Translations under genes and position numbers: made by a program
The notes under the pieces: generated by a model
Told to the model about the DNA's origin: nothing
Seen by the model: only the letters and a program-made list of their open reading frames with translations
Databases searched by the model: none
Assembly: GCA_030666935.1 (NCBI GenBank)
Contig: DAOUWX010000084.1
Location: forward strand, 1 to 7,642
DNA from: Atribacterota bacterium
GTDB taxonomy: Bacteria; Atribacterota; Phoenicimicrobiia; Phoenicimicrobiales; Phoenicimicrobiaceae
DNA length: 7,642 nucleotides
Reading direction: 5' to 3'
Shown: in pieces, positions 1-5,843 of the stretch
Layout: the number at the start of each line of letters is the position of its first letter
How positions within the stretch are numbered: the first letter of the stretch is position 1

Positions 1-2
1 AT

Positions 3-797
3 TTTAACCGCATAAGAGAACAAGTACCTCAATTGTGCAGTCTTTCTCCGGCAGGAGAATACCATATTCAAGATTTAGATAGAGCAGGAGGTATTTCAGC
101 TCTAATTAAAGAGCTAAGTAAGAAGAAGATAATTAATTTAGGGGAGATTACGGTAACTGGCCAAAATATCGGTCAGAATGTTGAAAACGCACACATATTA
201 AATAATAAAGTAATAAGAACCATAGAAAACTCCTATAACTCCAAAGGTGGTATTGTTTTTTTAAAAGGCAATTTAGCTCCTCAAGGTGGAGTGGTAAAAA
301 GTTCAGCAGTTCATCCTGATATGTTGAAACATCAAGGACCGGCAAGGGTCTTTAATTCAGAAGAAGAGAGTACTAAAGCCATTTTAGAAGGTAAAATTAA
401 AAAAGGAGATGTTATAGTAATTCGTTATGAAGGACCTAAGGGCGGTCCTGGTATGAGGGAGATGTTAACTGCTACTTCGGCTATTGCTGGTATGGGGTTG
501 GATAAAGATGTGGCTTTGATTACCGATGGTCGTTTTTCCGGAGCCACTCGGGGAGCTTCTATCGGACATGTAGCTCCGGAGGCCGCCATGAGGGGCCCAA
601 TAGCTATTATAGAAGAAGGGGACATCATTGAAATAGATATACCGGAGAAAAAATTAAATGTTAAGCTGGAAGAGGACGAAATTAAAGAAAGATTAAAGAA
701 ACTAAAGGTGTCCGAACCTAAAATTAAATCAGGCTATTTAAAATACTATACTGATTTAGTGGGTTCTGCTGATAAAGGAGCGGTAAGAAAAATTTAA
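3..797 (+). CDS. ilvD: Dihydroxy-acid dehydratase, C-terminal half (5' truncated by window edge)
   Basis: This enzyme dehydrates 2,3-dihydroxy-isovalerate (and its 3-methylvalerate homologue) to the 2-keto acids that lead to valine/leucine and isoleucine; it is a cytosolic Fe-S enzyme. The reading frame is open from base 3, so about 264 residues are visible against roughly 550-560 for the family. Visible hallmarks are LCSLSPAG at fragment residues 11-18, the central KSSAVHPDMLKHQGPARVF stretch, and the C-terminal active-site block TDGRFSGATRG with SIGHVAPEA. In structurally studied family members the Ser of DGRFSG (fragment residue 179) acts as the catalytic base. The first two conserved cysteine regions lie outside the window. 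The TTG at 33 is an internal Leu codon, not a start, because homology continues upstream of it. The gene ends 69 bases before the probable ilvB-leader promoter, so it may belong to a separate or read-through transcript. No damage is seen. Confidence 0.97.
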   Translation, partial: FNRIREQVPQLCSLSPAGEYHIQDLDRAGGISALIKELSKKKIINLGEITVTGQNIGQNVENAHILNNKVIRTIENSYNSKGGIVFLKGNLAPQGGVVKSSAVHPDMLKHQGPARVFNSEEESTKAILEGKIKKGDVIVIRYEGPKGGPGMREMLTATSAIAGMGLDKDVALITDGRFSGATRGASIGHVAPEAAMRGPIAIIEEGDIIEIDIPEKKLNVKLEEDEIKERLKKLKVSEPKIKSGYLKYYTDLVGSADKGAVRKI

Positions 798-866
798 ATT
801 TTTAGGTATTAGTAATTTTTATCTATAAACTTACCGGATAAAATAAAAAATATTTTTATACTTCGC

Positions 867-895
867 TTGACATTTAAGGCTAATTGTTGTAACCT
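867..895 (+). promoter_or_regulatory. Probable sigma-A/sigma-70-type promoter of the ilvB leader
   Basis: A perfect -35 hexamer TTGACA (867-872) is followed, after a 17-base spacer, by TAACCT (890-895), a weak -10 that matches the consensus at its first two and last positions. The expected transcript start near 902 lies about 20 bases before Stem I of the T-box, the usual geometry for a T-box leader. The -10 is poor, so the exact start is inferred. Confidence 0.6.
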
Positions 896-923
896 ATTTT
901 TTAATAAACAAAAATTATAAACT

Positions 924-1208
924 ATGAAGGAATAAGTAGGCAGACCGAGATTGTTAAAGAGAGCCAATGGTTGGTGTAAATTGGCAGCATAAGTTTGCCG
1001 AAAATCTCACCTTCAAATATTTTATACACAGGTGAAATTACATAGTAACCTGTGACGCCTCAAAAGCGTTATCTATTGTTTACTAATTGAGAATAGAGGT
1101 AAGGAAGGTTTACCCCTTCTTTTCTTTATTAAATTAGGGTGGTACCACGAATAACTTTCGTCCCTATTTTAATCTTTATAGATTAAGATAAAGATGGAAG
1201 TTTTTTTT
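924..1208 (+). promoter_or_regulatory. T-box leader, leucine (CUC) specifier, transcriptional attenuation
   Basis: This is a tRNA-sensing leader that reads the charging state of a cognate tRNA and controls termination before ilvB. Stem I has base helix GAAGG/CCTTC (926-930/1010-1014), a loop-E AGTA/GAA pair (935-938/1000-1002), the next helix GGCA/TGCC (939-942/996-999), an AGAGAG bulge region (958-963), and a distal arm CCAAT/ATTGG (964-968/980-984) capped by a GGTTGGTG-type loop. The specifier loop 3' strand is GAA-AAT-CTC-A, giving CUC (1006-1008) followed by the usual purine, so tRNA-Leu(GAG) is the likely ligand. Further helices are CACAGGT/ACCTGTG (1027-1033/1048-1054), ACGC/GCGT (1055-1058/1066-1069) and AAGGAAGG/CCTTCTTT (1101-1108/1115-1122). 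The T-box AGGGTGGTACCACGA (1136-1150) forms the antiterminator: AGGG/CCCT, a seven-base bulge with UGGU (1140-1143) to pair the ACCA end of uncharged tRNA, and ACGAA/TTCGT. Confidence 0.95.
1155..1208 (+). terminator. Intrinsic terminator of the T-box leader
   Basis: Arms 1155-1175 and 1180-1200 pair at 19 of 21 positions (G-U pairs included, one two-base mismatch) around the four-base loop TTAT, followed by eight T (1201-1208). The 5' arm contains the 3' strands of both antiterminator helices (1157-1165), so terminator and antiterminator exclude each other, as expected for a T-box. Confidence 0.93.
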
Positions 1209-1214
1209 ATTTTT

Positions 1215-1340
1215 CGGGAGTATGCCTAGGGTTCCGTTTAATCAATTAAGATTAGAGTCTGGACCGAGTGGTATAAAACACTAATACCGCAAGGGCTAGT
1301 GTTACACCGTGGGTATAAAAGACCCCAGCGGATAGGTCCC
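1215..1340 (+). promoter_or_regulatory. ykkC-family subtype 2 riboswitch, probably ppGpp-sensing
   Basis: The aptamer shows ykkC-family landmarks in order: GCCTAGGGTTCCG (1224-1236), CTGGACCGAGTGG (1259-1271), ACACCGTGGG (1304-1313) and AAAAGACCCC (1317-1326). Visible helices are an outer stem GGGA/TCCC plus CCTA/TAGG (1216-1219/1337-1340 and 1225-1228/1333-1336), an inner GGG/CCC (1229-1231/1323-1325), a hairpin TTTAATC/GATTAGA (1237-1243/1250-1256), and an arm AACACTA/TAGTGTT (1277-1283/1297-1303). The ACACCG block and the GAGTGG segment resemble subtype 2 (ppGpp or PRPP) rather than the guanidine-I aptamer. Known ppGpp members sit before branched-chain amino acid and glutamate synthase genes, PRPP members mostly before purine genes, so the ilvB context favours ppGpp. 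Ligand identity is inferred from context; the family assignment rests on the motifs. Expected to be an ON switch. Confidence 0.85.
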
Positions 1341-1386
1341 CTTTGTTTTGGTTAACAAAATGGATTTACTTGCTGGGGTATTTTTA
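1322..1386 (+). terminator. Intrinsic terminator overlapping the 3' edge of the ykkC-type aptamer
   Basis: ACCCCAGC (1322-1329) pairs perfectly with GCTGGGGT (1372-1379), enclosing a smaller AT-rich hairpin (TTTGTT 1342-1347 with AACAAA 1354-1359), and is followed by a T-rich run (1381-1385). The 5' arm reuses CCC 1323-1325, needed for the aptamer's inner helix with GGG 1229-1231. Ligand binding should therefore prevent terminator formation, giving activation by ligand. Confidence 0.88.
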
Positions 1387-1443
1387 TATGCAAAAATAAA
1401 AGTAAAGTGTCTAAATTATCTATTAATTTATTCTAAATTATAG

Positions 1444-1450
1444 AAAGGAG
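1444..1450 (+). promoter_or_regulatory. Ribosome binding site that fixes the ilvB start
   Basis: AAAGGAG ends nine bases before ATG 1460. The in-frame TTG at 1451 directly abuts this site and cannot be the start, so ATG 1460 is chosen. Confidence 0.9.
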
Positions 1451-1459
1451 TTGAGTTAT

Positions 1460-3136
1460 ATGAAATTAACTGGAGCACAAATAGTAGTAGAATGTTTAAA
1501 AAAGGAAGGTGTAAAAGTAATATTCGGCATCCCAGGCGGGGTAATGATGCCTCTATATGATGTCCTTTATAGTGAAAACTCTATAAAACACATACTTACC
1601 AGGCATGAACAGGGAGCAGCTCATGCAGCTGATGGGTATGCCCGTGCCACCGGTAAAGTGGGTGTTTGCATGGCTACTTCCGGACCGGGAGCTACTAATT
1701 TGGTAACCGGCTTAGCTAATGCACACCTTGATTCTATTCCTTTGGTAGCATTTACCGGCCAGGTGTCTACTGGTTTAATCGGGACCGATGCTTTTCAAGA
1801 AGTAGATATTAGCGGTATTACCTTGCCAATCACAAAAAATAGTTATGTAGCAAGAGATGTAAAAGATTTAGCCAGGATTGTGCGGGAAGCTTTTTATATT
1901 GCCCGAACAGGAAGACCAGGACCAGTATTAATAGATTTTCCTAAAGATGTTCAATTAGCGCAAACTGAGTTTAAATACCCTGAAAGCGTTAGTCTAAATA
2001 GTTATAAACCAACTTTTAAGGGGCATATTCAACAGATTAAGGCAGCAGCGCAAGAAATAAACAAGGCAAAGAAACCAATTATTTATGCAGGAGGAGGAGT
2101 AATTTCCTCAAATGCTTCTTCAGAATTAAGAGATTTGGCTCTTAAAGCTAATATCCCGGTTACTACAACTTTAATGGGTTTAGGCTCTTTTCCCGAAACT
2201 CACTCTCTATCTTTGGGAATGTTGGGCATGCACGGCACTGCTTATGCAAATTATGCTATTAGTGATGCTGATTTAATTATTGCTTTGGGAGTAAGATTTG
2301 ATGATCGAATTACCGGAAAATTAGATGAATTTGCTTTGAAAGCCAAGATAATTCATGTTGATATTGATCCGGCTGAAGTAGGGAAAAATATTTTCGTAGG
2401 TATTCCCATTATAGGTGATATTAAGAATATATTAAAAAAATTAAATGAATATGTTCATAAGAAAAAAGAAACAGAATGGTTAAAAACAGTAGAAGATTTT
2501 AAGAAAAAATATCCTTTAAAATATATTAACAACGAAGAGCTAAAACCACAATATATTATGGAAACAATTAGTAAAATTGCTAAAGATAATACAATAATTG
2601 TTACCAGCGTAGGACAACACCAGATGTGGGCTGCCCAGTATTACCAATATACCGAACCTCGTAGTTTTATTTCCTCGGGAGGCTTGGGGACAATGGGATA
2701 TGGTTTTCCTGCTGCTCTTGGTGCAAAGATGGGTTGTCCTAAAAAAACAGTAATTTGTATTTCAGGGGATGGCAGTTTTCAAATGAACCAACAAGAAATA
2801 GCCACCGCTGTTAATAATAATTTAGCTATTACAGTGATTATTATGAATAATGGTTATTTGGGAATGGTAAGACAATGGCAGGAATTATTTTTTGAAAAAA
2901 GATATGCGGAAACTACTTTAAATGGCAATCCTGATTTTGTAAAGTTAGTTGAAGCTTATGGAGGAACGGGAATAAGGGTGAATAAAAAACAAGAATTATA
3001 TCCTGCTTTAGAAAGAGCTATTTCTTTAGATAGATTTGTTTTAATTGATTGTCTTATTCCCAAAGAAGAAAATGTACTTCCTATGGTGGCTCCAGGTTCA
3101 CCCATATCTAAAATGATAGGAGTTGATAAATTATGA
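1460..3136 (+). CDS. ilvB: Acetohydroxyacid (acetolactate) synthase, catalytic large subunit
   Basis: This is a ThDP-dependent cytosolic enzyme that condenses two pyruvates to acetolactate, or pyruvate with 2-ketobutyrate to acetohydroxybutyrate: the first common step of branched-chain amino acid synthesis. At 558 residues it has normal family length. The N-terminal ThDP pyrimidine domain carries FGIPGG (22-27) and the catalytic Glu (E50) in RHEQGAAHAADGYAR; SGPGATNLVTG and the conserved TGQV follow. The central FAD-binding-type domain includes LGVRFDDR. The C-terminal ThDP/Mg domain has GDGS (436-439) through NNGYLGM (463-469), then VRQWQELFFEKRY. It is the first gene after the two-switch leader and overlaps ilvN by four bases (ATGA), so the subunits are probably translationally coupled. 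No catalytic degradative acetolactate synthase is suggested, because a regulatory subunit follows and the FAD-type features are kept. Confidence 0.97.
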   Translation: MKLTGAQIVVECLKKEGVKVIFGIPGGVMMPLYDVLYSENSIKHILTRHEQGAAHAADGYARATGKVGVCMATSGPGATNLVTGLANAHLDSIPLVAFTGQVSTGLIGTDAFQEVDISGITLPITKNSYVARDVKDLARIVREAFYIARTGRPGPVLIDFPKDVQLAQTEFKYPESVSLNSYKPTFKGHIQQIKAAAQEINKAKKPIIYAGGGVISSNASSELRDLALKANIPVTTTLMGLGSFPETHSLSLGMLGMHGTAYANYAISDADLIIALGVRFDDRITGKLDEFALKAKIIHVDIDPAEVGKNIFVGIPIIGDIKNILKKLNEYVHKKKETEWLKTVEDFKKKYPLKYINNEELKPQYIMETISKIAKDNTIIVTSVGQHQMWAAQYYQYTEPRSFISSGGLGTMGYGFPAALGAKMGCPKKTVICISGDGSFQMNQQEIATAVNNNLAITVIIMNNGYLGMVRQWQELFFEKRYAETTLNGNPDFVKLVEAYGGTGIRVNKKQELYPALERAISLDRFVLIDCLIPKEENVLPMVAPGSPISKMIGVDKL

Positions 3137-3645
3137 GACATACTATAGCAGTTTTAGTAAAAGATCATCCCGGTGTCTTGGCGAGAGTGGCAAGCTTATT
3201 TACCCGTCGTGGTTTTAATATTGAGAGTCTGGCGGTTGGTCATACCGAAGAAACTGATATTTCCAGGATGACTATTGTGGTCAAAGGAGATGAACGGGTT
3301 TTGGAACAGATAACTAAACAGTTAAATAAATTAATTGATGTGATTAGAGTTAAGGATATTTCTCCTCAAAATTCAGTGGAAAGAGAGTTAGCTTTAATAA
3401 AAGTAAATACTAATTCCTTGGCCGCTCGCTCGGAGATAATTCAAACGGTAGATATTTTTAGAGCTAATATAATTGATGTAAATAGTCAGATAGTTACTAT
3501 TGAAACTACCGGTACAGAGGAAAAGATTAATGCTTTGATCGAGTTATTGCGTCCTTTTGGCTTAAAAGAGGTTGTTCGGACTGGTAAAATTGCCCTATCT
3601 AGGGCGAGCGTTACTACTTCTGGGTTTAAAAAACAAGCCGAATAA
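3133..3645 (+). CDS. ilvN: Acetohydroxyacid synthase, regulatory small subunit
   Basis: This small subunit activates IlvB and confers feedback inhibition, usually by valine. It has 170 residues, typical length. The N-terminal ACT domain (about 3-76) has DHPGVLARVASLFTRRGFNI and ESLAVGHTE. The C-terminal regulatory domain (about 84-160) has the family stretch VERELALIKV and the FRANIIDV segment. The start ATG overlaps the ilvB stop, and an AGGAG (3118-3122) lies ten bases upstream inside ilvB. Position 11, Asn in E. coli IlvH and B. subtilis IlvH, where it helps bind valine, is Asp here; Gly14 is kept and Asn28 falls in the NIES motif. As I recall Asp also occurs naturally in other phyla, so valine sensitivity cannot be judged from this alone. 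It could equally be named ilvH; the two names are used for the same family. Confidence 0.96.
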   Translation: MRHTIAVLVKDHPGVLARVASLFTRRGFNIESLAVGHTEETDISRMTIVVKGDERVLEQITKQLNKLIDVIRVKDISPQNSVERELALIKVNTNSLAARSEIIQTVDIFRANIIDVNSQIVTIETTGTEEKINALIELLRPFGLKEVVRTGKIALSRASVTTSGFKKQAE

Positions 3646-3700
3646 ATAATTTTTCCAAAATATTATAATAGGTTGTTTAAGAATAATAAGAGTAATGTGT

Positions 3701-3716
3701 AAAACTGATCGGTTTT
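3701..3716 (+). other. Near-palindrome in the ilvN-ilvC gap
   Basis: AAAACTGATCGGTTTT forms a six-pair stem (one G-U) around GATC and runs into a short T-rich stretch. It is too weak to be a convincing terminator. It might be an operator or a mild attenuator or processing site between ilvN and ilvC, or chance in AT-rich DNA. Nothing else is seen in the 117-base gap apart from the ilvC ribosome binding site AAGGAG at 3747-3752. Confidence 0.3.
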
Positions 3717-3762
3717 ATTAAAGATTAGACAAAAAATCAAAACAAAAAGGAGTATTAAAAAA

Positions 3763-4764
3763 ATGGTAAAAATTTATTATGACAAGGATGTGAAAAAAGA
3801 ATATTTAGAAGGAAAGATTGTGGCTATAATTGGTTATGGAAACCAAGGTCGAGCGCAAGCCCTTAATTTGCATGATAGTGGAATAAAAGTTGTTATTGGA
3901 GCGGCTCCCCGAGATAAATACCCAGATTGGAATAAAGCTGAAAAAGATGGATTAAAAGCAATGAGTATTTTTGAGGCGACTAAAGAGGCAGATGTTATTC
4001 AAATGTTAATTCCTGATGAAATACAGACAAAAATCTATTATCAAGAAGGAATTGAGAAAAATCTACAGGAAGGTAATGTTTTAATGTTCTCTCACGGCTT
4101 TAATATCCATTTTGGTCAGATTATTCCTCCTAATAATGTGGATGTAATTATGATTGCACCCAAGAGCCCGGGTCAATTAGTGCGGGAGATGTATGTCCAG
4201 GGTAAAGGTGTTCCTAATTTGATAGCTGTGTATCAGGATTATTCAGGTAAGGCTAAAGAAATTGGGTTAGCCTATTCCCGGGCAATAGGGGGAACTCGGG
4301 CAGGGACGATAGAGACTACCTTCAAAGAAGAGACCGAAACTGATCTGTTTGGTGAGCAAGTAATTCTTTGTGGAGGAGTTACCTCCTTGATTCAAGCTGC
4401 TTTTAATACTTTAACAGAAGCTGGATATCAACCGGAAATCGCCTATTTTGAATGTCTTCACGAATTAAAATTAATAGTGGATTTAATCTACAAAGGTGGA
4501 ATTACTCATATGCGAGATTGTGTTAGTAATACTGCTGAATATGGAGATTTAAAGGTAGGAAAGAGAATTATAACCGAAGAGACAAGAAAGGAAATGAAAA
4601 AAGTATTGACAGAAATACAAAACGGAGGGTTTGCTAAAGATTGGCTTATCGAAAATCAGGTGGGAAGACCTTACTTTAGAGCAATGCGTAATAAAGAAGC
4701 TAATTTTCTTATAGAAAAAGTAGGGAAAGGATTGCGGAGCATGATGCCCTGGATAGAAAACTAA
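3763..4764 (+). CDS. ilvC: Ketol-acid reductoisomerase, class I (short form), probable NADH preference
   Basis: This enzyme converts acetolactate/acetohydroxybutyrate to the dihydroxy acids by Mg-dependent alkyl migration plus NAD(P)H reduction. It has 333 residues, the class I length. The N-terminal Rossmann domain has GYGNQG (24-29); active-site residues visible are H111 (SHGFNIHF), K134 (APKSPG), D194 and E198 (DLFGEQ), E230 and E234 (YFECLHEL), and S255 (CVSNTAEYG), so the metal and substrate site is complete. The beta2-alphaB cofactor loop is unusual: residues 46-56 read GAAPRDKYPDW. Relative to E. coli KARI, Arg68, Arg76 and Ser78 are replaced by A48, Y53 and D55, the last an acidic residue just before the conserved Trp. 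This pattern is known from NADH-preferring KARIs; R50 and K52 could still contact a phosphate. Start ATG 3763 has AAGGAG ten bases upstream. Confidence 0.97.
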   Translation: MVKIYYDKDVKKEYLEGKIVAIIGYGNQGRAQALNLHDSGIKVVIGAAPRDKYPDWNKAEKDGLKAMSIFEATKEADVIQMLIPDEIQTKIYYQEGIEKNLQEGNVLMFSHGFNIHFGQIIPPNNVDVIMIAPKSPGQLVREMYVQGKGVPNLIAVYQDYSGKAKEIGLAYSRAIGGTRAGTIETTFKEETETDLFGEQVILCGGVTSLIQAAFNTLTEAGYQPEIAYFECLHELKLIVDLIYKGGITHMRDCVSNTAEYGDLKVGKRIITEETRKEMKKVLTEIQNGGFAKDWLIENQVGRPYFRAMRNKEANFLIEKVGKGLRSMMPWIEN

Positions 4765-4784
4765 TATCGTATTGCGTGAAGAAT

Positions 4785-4937
4785 AATTAGTAGTTAGCAT
4801 TTTTAGTGAATAGTATTTAGTTAATACTGCATAAAAACAAAAAACTGCATAAATGTTAGATTGTTGGATTAGATAAGTAAAAAGTTTTTACAAAAGATTT
4901 TAACTAACGACTAACGACTATTCACTATCGACTAATT
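4785..4937. repeat. Imperfect inverted-repeat element in the ilvC-pheA gap
   Basis: Three blocks pair in nested order: 4785-4791 with 4931-4937 (AATTAGT/ACTAATT), 4804-4814 with 4917-4927 (TAGTGAATAGT/ACTATTCACTA), and 4817-4824 with 4900-4907 (TTAGTTAA/TTAACTAA). Inside lie a direct repeat ACTGCATAAA (4826-4835 and 4844-4853) and a small palindrome GTAAAAAGTTTTTAC (4877-4891). The right arm also carries short tandem CTAACGA units (4904-4916). No coding potential is seen. It resembles a degenerate non-coding mobile or dispersed intergenic repeat rather than a terminator, as no GC stem with a T run is present. Confidence 0.55.
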
Positions 4938-4964
4938 TAATTGGTAAATTGGTCAATTAATAAA

Positions 4965-4972
4965 AGAGGTGA
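4965..4972 (+). promoter_or_regulatory. Ribosome binding site that decides the pheA start
   Basis: AGAGGTGA closely matches the anti-Shine-Dalgarno complement and sits five bases before TTG 4978. The in-frame GTG 4969 lies inside this site, so it is an unlikely start. Confidence 0.75.
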
Positions 4973-4977
4973 GGAGA

Positions 4978-5799
4978 TTGAAAAATAAAGTTGCCTTTCA
5001 GGGAGAAAGAGGAGCTTTTAGTGAAATTGCGGCTCTCAAATTTTTTAAAAACTCCATAGATCCTTTTCCTTGTAAAAGTTTTAGTGAGGTTTTTAAAAAA
5101 ATAAATAACAAAGAAGCCGAATACGGTATTTTGCCTATAGAAAATTCTCAGACCGGCGGGATAAATGAGGTCCATGATCTTTTATTAAACCAAGAATTAT
5201 TTGCGGGGGGAGAAGTAAAGTTAAAGGTTGAGCATTGTTTGATAACCAAGGAAGAGATTGATTTTAAATTGATTAAAAAGGTCTATTCCCATCCTCAGGC
5301 ACTGGCTCAGTGTGAAGAATTTTTATCAAGAAATCTACCTTCCTGTCAGGTTATCCCTGCATATGATACAGCCGGAAGTGTAAAGATGATTAAAGAGGCT
5401 AAGGAAAATAATATAGCTGCTATTGCCAGTAGTTGGGCGGCAGAACTCTATGGTTTAAAAATATTAAATTTAAATATTCAGGATAACAAATTTAACTATA
5501 CTCGTTTTTTAATCTTATCACCCGAAATGAATTTAGATCCTAAAAATAATAAAACCTCTATTATTTTTGCAGTAATAAGTAAACCCGGAGCGCTTCATCG
5601 CTGTCTTAAGGAATTTGCTTTAAGAGATATCAATATAAACAGATTAGAATCACGACCTAGTAAAAGGGAACCGTGGGAGTATATTTTTTATACTGATTTT
5701 GAAAAAGGGTTACACGTGAAAGAAACTCAAGAAGCATTAAAATCTTTAGAGGAATGCACTACTTTTATTAAAATAATCGGGGGTTATTATTCTGAGTAA
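4978..5799 (+). CDS. pheA: Prephenate dehydratase with C-terminal ACT domain
   Basis: This enzyme converts prephenate to phenylpyruvate with loss of water and CO2, the committed step to phenylalanine. It has 273 residues from TTG 4978, the size of a stand-alone dehydratase-ACT protein; there is no chorismate mutase domain. The N-terminus KVAFQGERGAFSE is typical. PIENSQTGG (53-61) is the substrate-loop motif, and NYTRF (173-177) contains the catalytic TRF triad. The ACT domain (about 190-270) holds GAL (204-206) and ESRP (224-227), the motifs for phenylalanine feedback binding. One oddity is ENSQTGGI, where most members have ENSxxGSV (Ser to Gly at 61). It lies between ilvC and leuA on the same strand, and leuA follows after only 44 bases, so pheA and leuA are probably co-transcribed. 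The alternative GTG start at 4969 would add three residues. Confidence 0.95.
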   Translation: MKNKVAFQGERGAFSEIAALKFFKNSIDPFPCKSFSEVFKKINNKEAEYGILPIENSQTGGINEVHDLLLNQELFAGGEVKLKVEHCLITKEEIDFKLIKKVYSHPQALAQCEEFLSRNLPSCQVIPAYDTAGSVKMIKEAKENNIAAIASSWAAELYGLKILNLNIQDNKFNYTRFLILSPEMNLDPKNNKTSIIFAVISKPGALHRCLKEFALRDININRLESRPSKREPWEYIFYTDFEKGLHVKETQEALKSLEECTTFIKIIGGYYSE

Positions 5800-5843
5800 A
5801 TATTTCAAGATAAAAACATTAGAGCAAAATGGGGGAAAATAAG

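Noticed and set aside
33..35. TTG as the start of a short ilvD-like gene
   Set aside because: The frame is open to the left edge and the ten upstream codons (FNRIREQVPQ) match the family, so this is an internal Leu codon of a truncated ilvD.
846..857. Perfect palindrome AAAAATATTTTT after ilvD as a terminator
   Set aside because: It is purely A/T with no stable stem and no distinct T run. It lies just upstream of the promoter, so termination of ilvD here is not supported.
1004..1006. ATC (Ile) as the T-box specifier
   Set aside because: It leaves three unpaired bases before the base helix and is followed by T rather than the usual purine; CTC at 1006-1008 fits better.
1215..1340. Guanidine-I riboswitch
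   Set aside because: The shared ykkC core is present, but the ACACCG/GAGTGG features and the BCAA gene context fit subtype 2 better than guanidine exporters or carboxylases.
1451..1453. Upstream TTG start for ilvB
   Set aside because: It touches the Shine-Dalgarno sequence with no spacer; ATG 1460 has a nine-base spacing.
4900..4935. CTAACGACTA-type tandem units as a CRISPR or iteron array
   Set aside because: The units are only 7-10 bases, few, imperfect and without spacers of regular length; they belong to the inverted-repeat element.
4969..4971. GTG start for pheA
   Set aside because: It is part of the AGAGGTGA ribosome binding site; TTG 4978 is correctly spaced and matches the family N-terminus.
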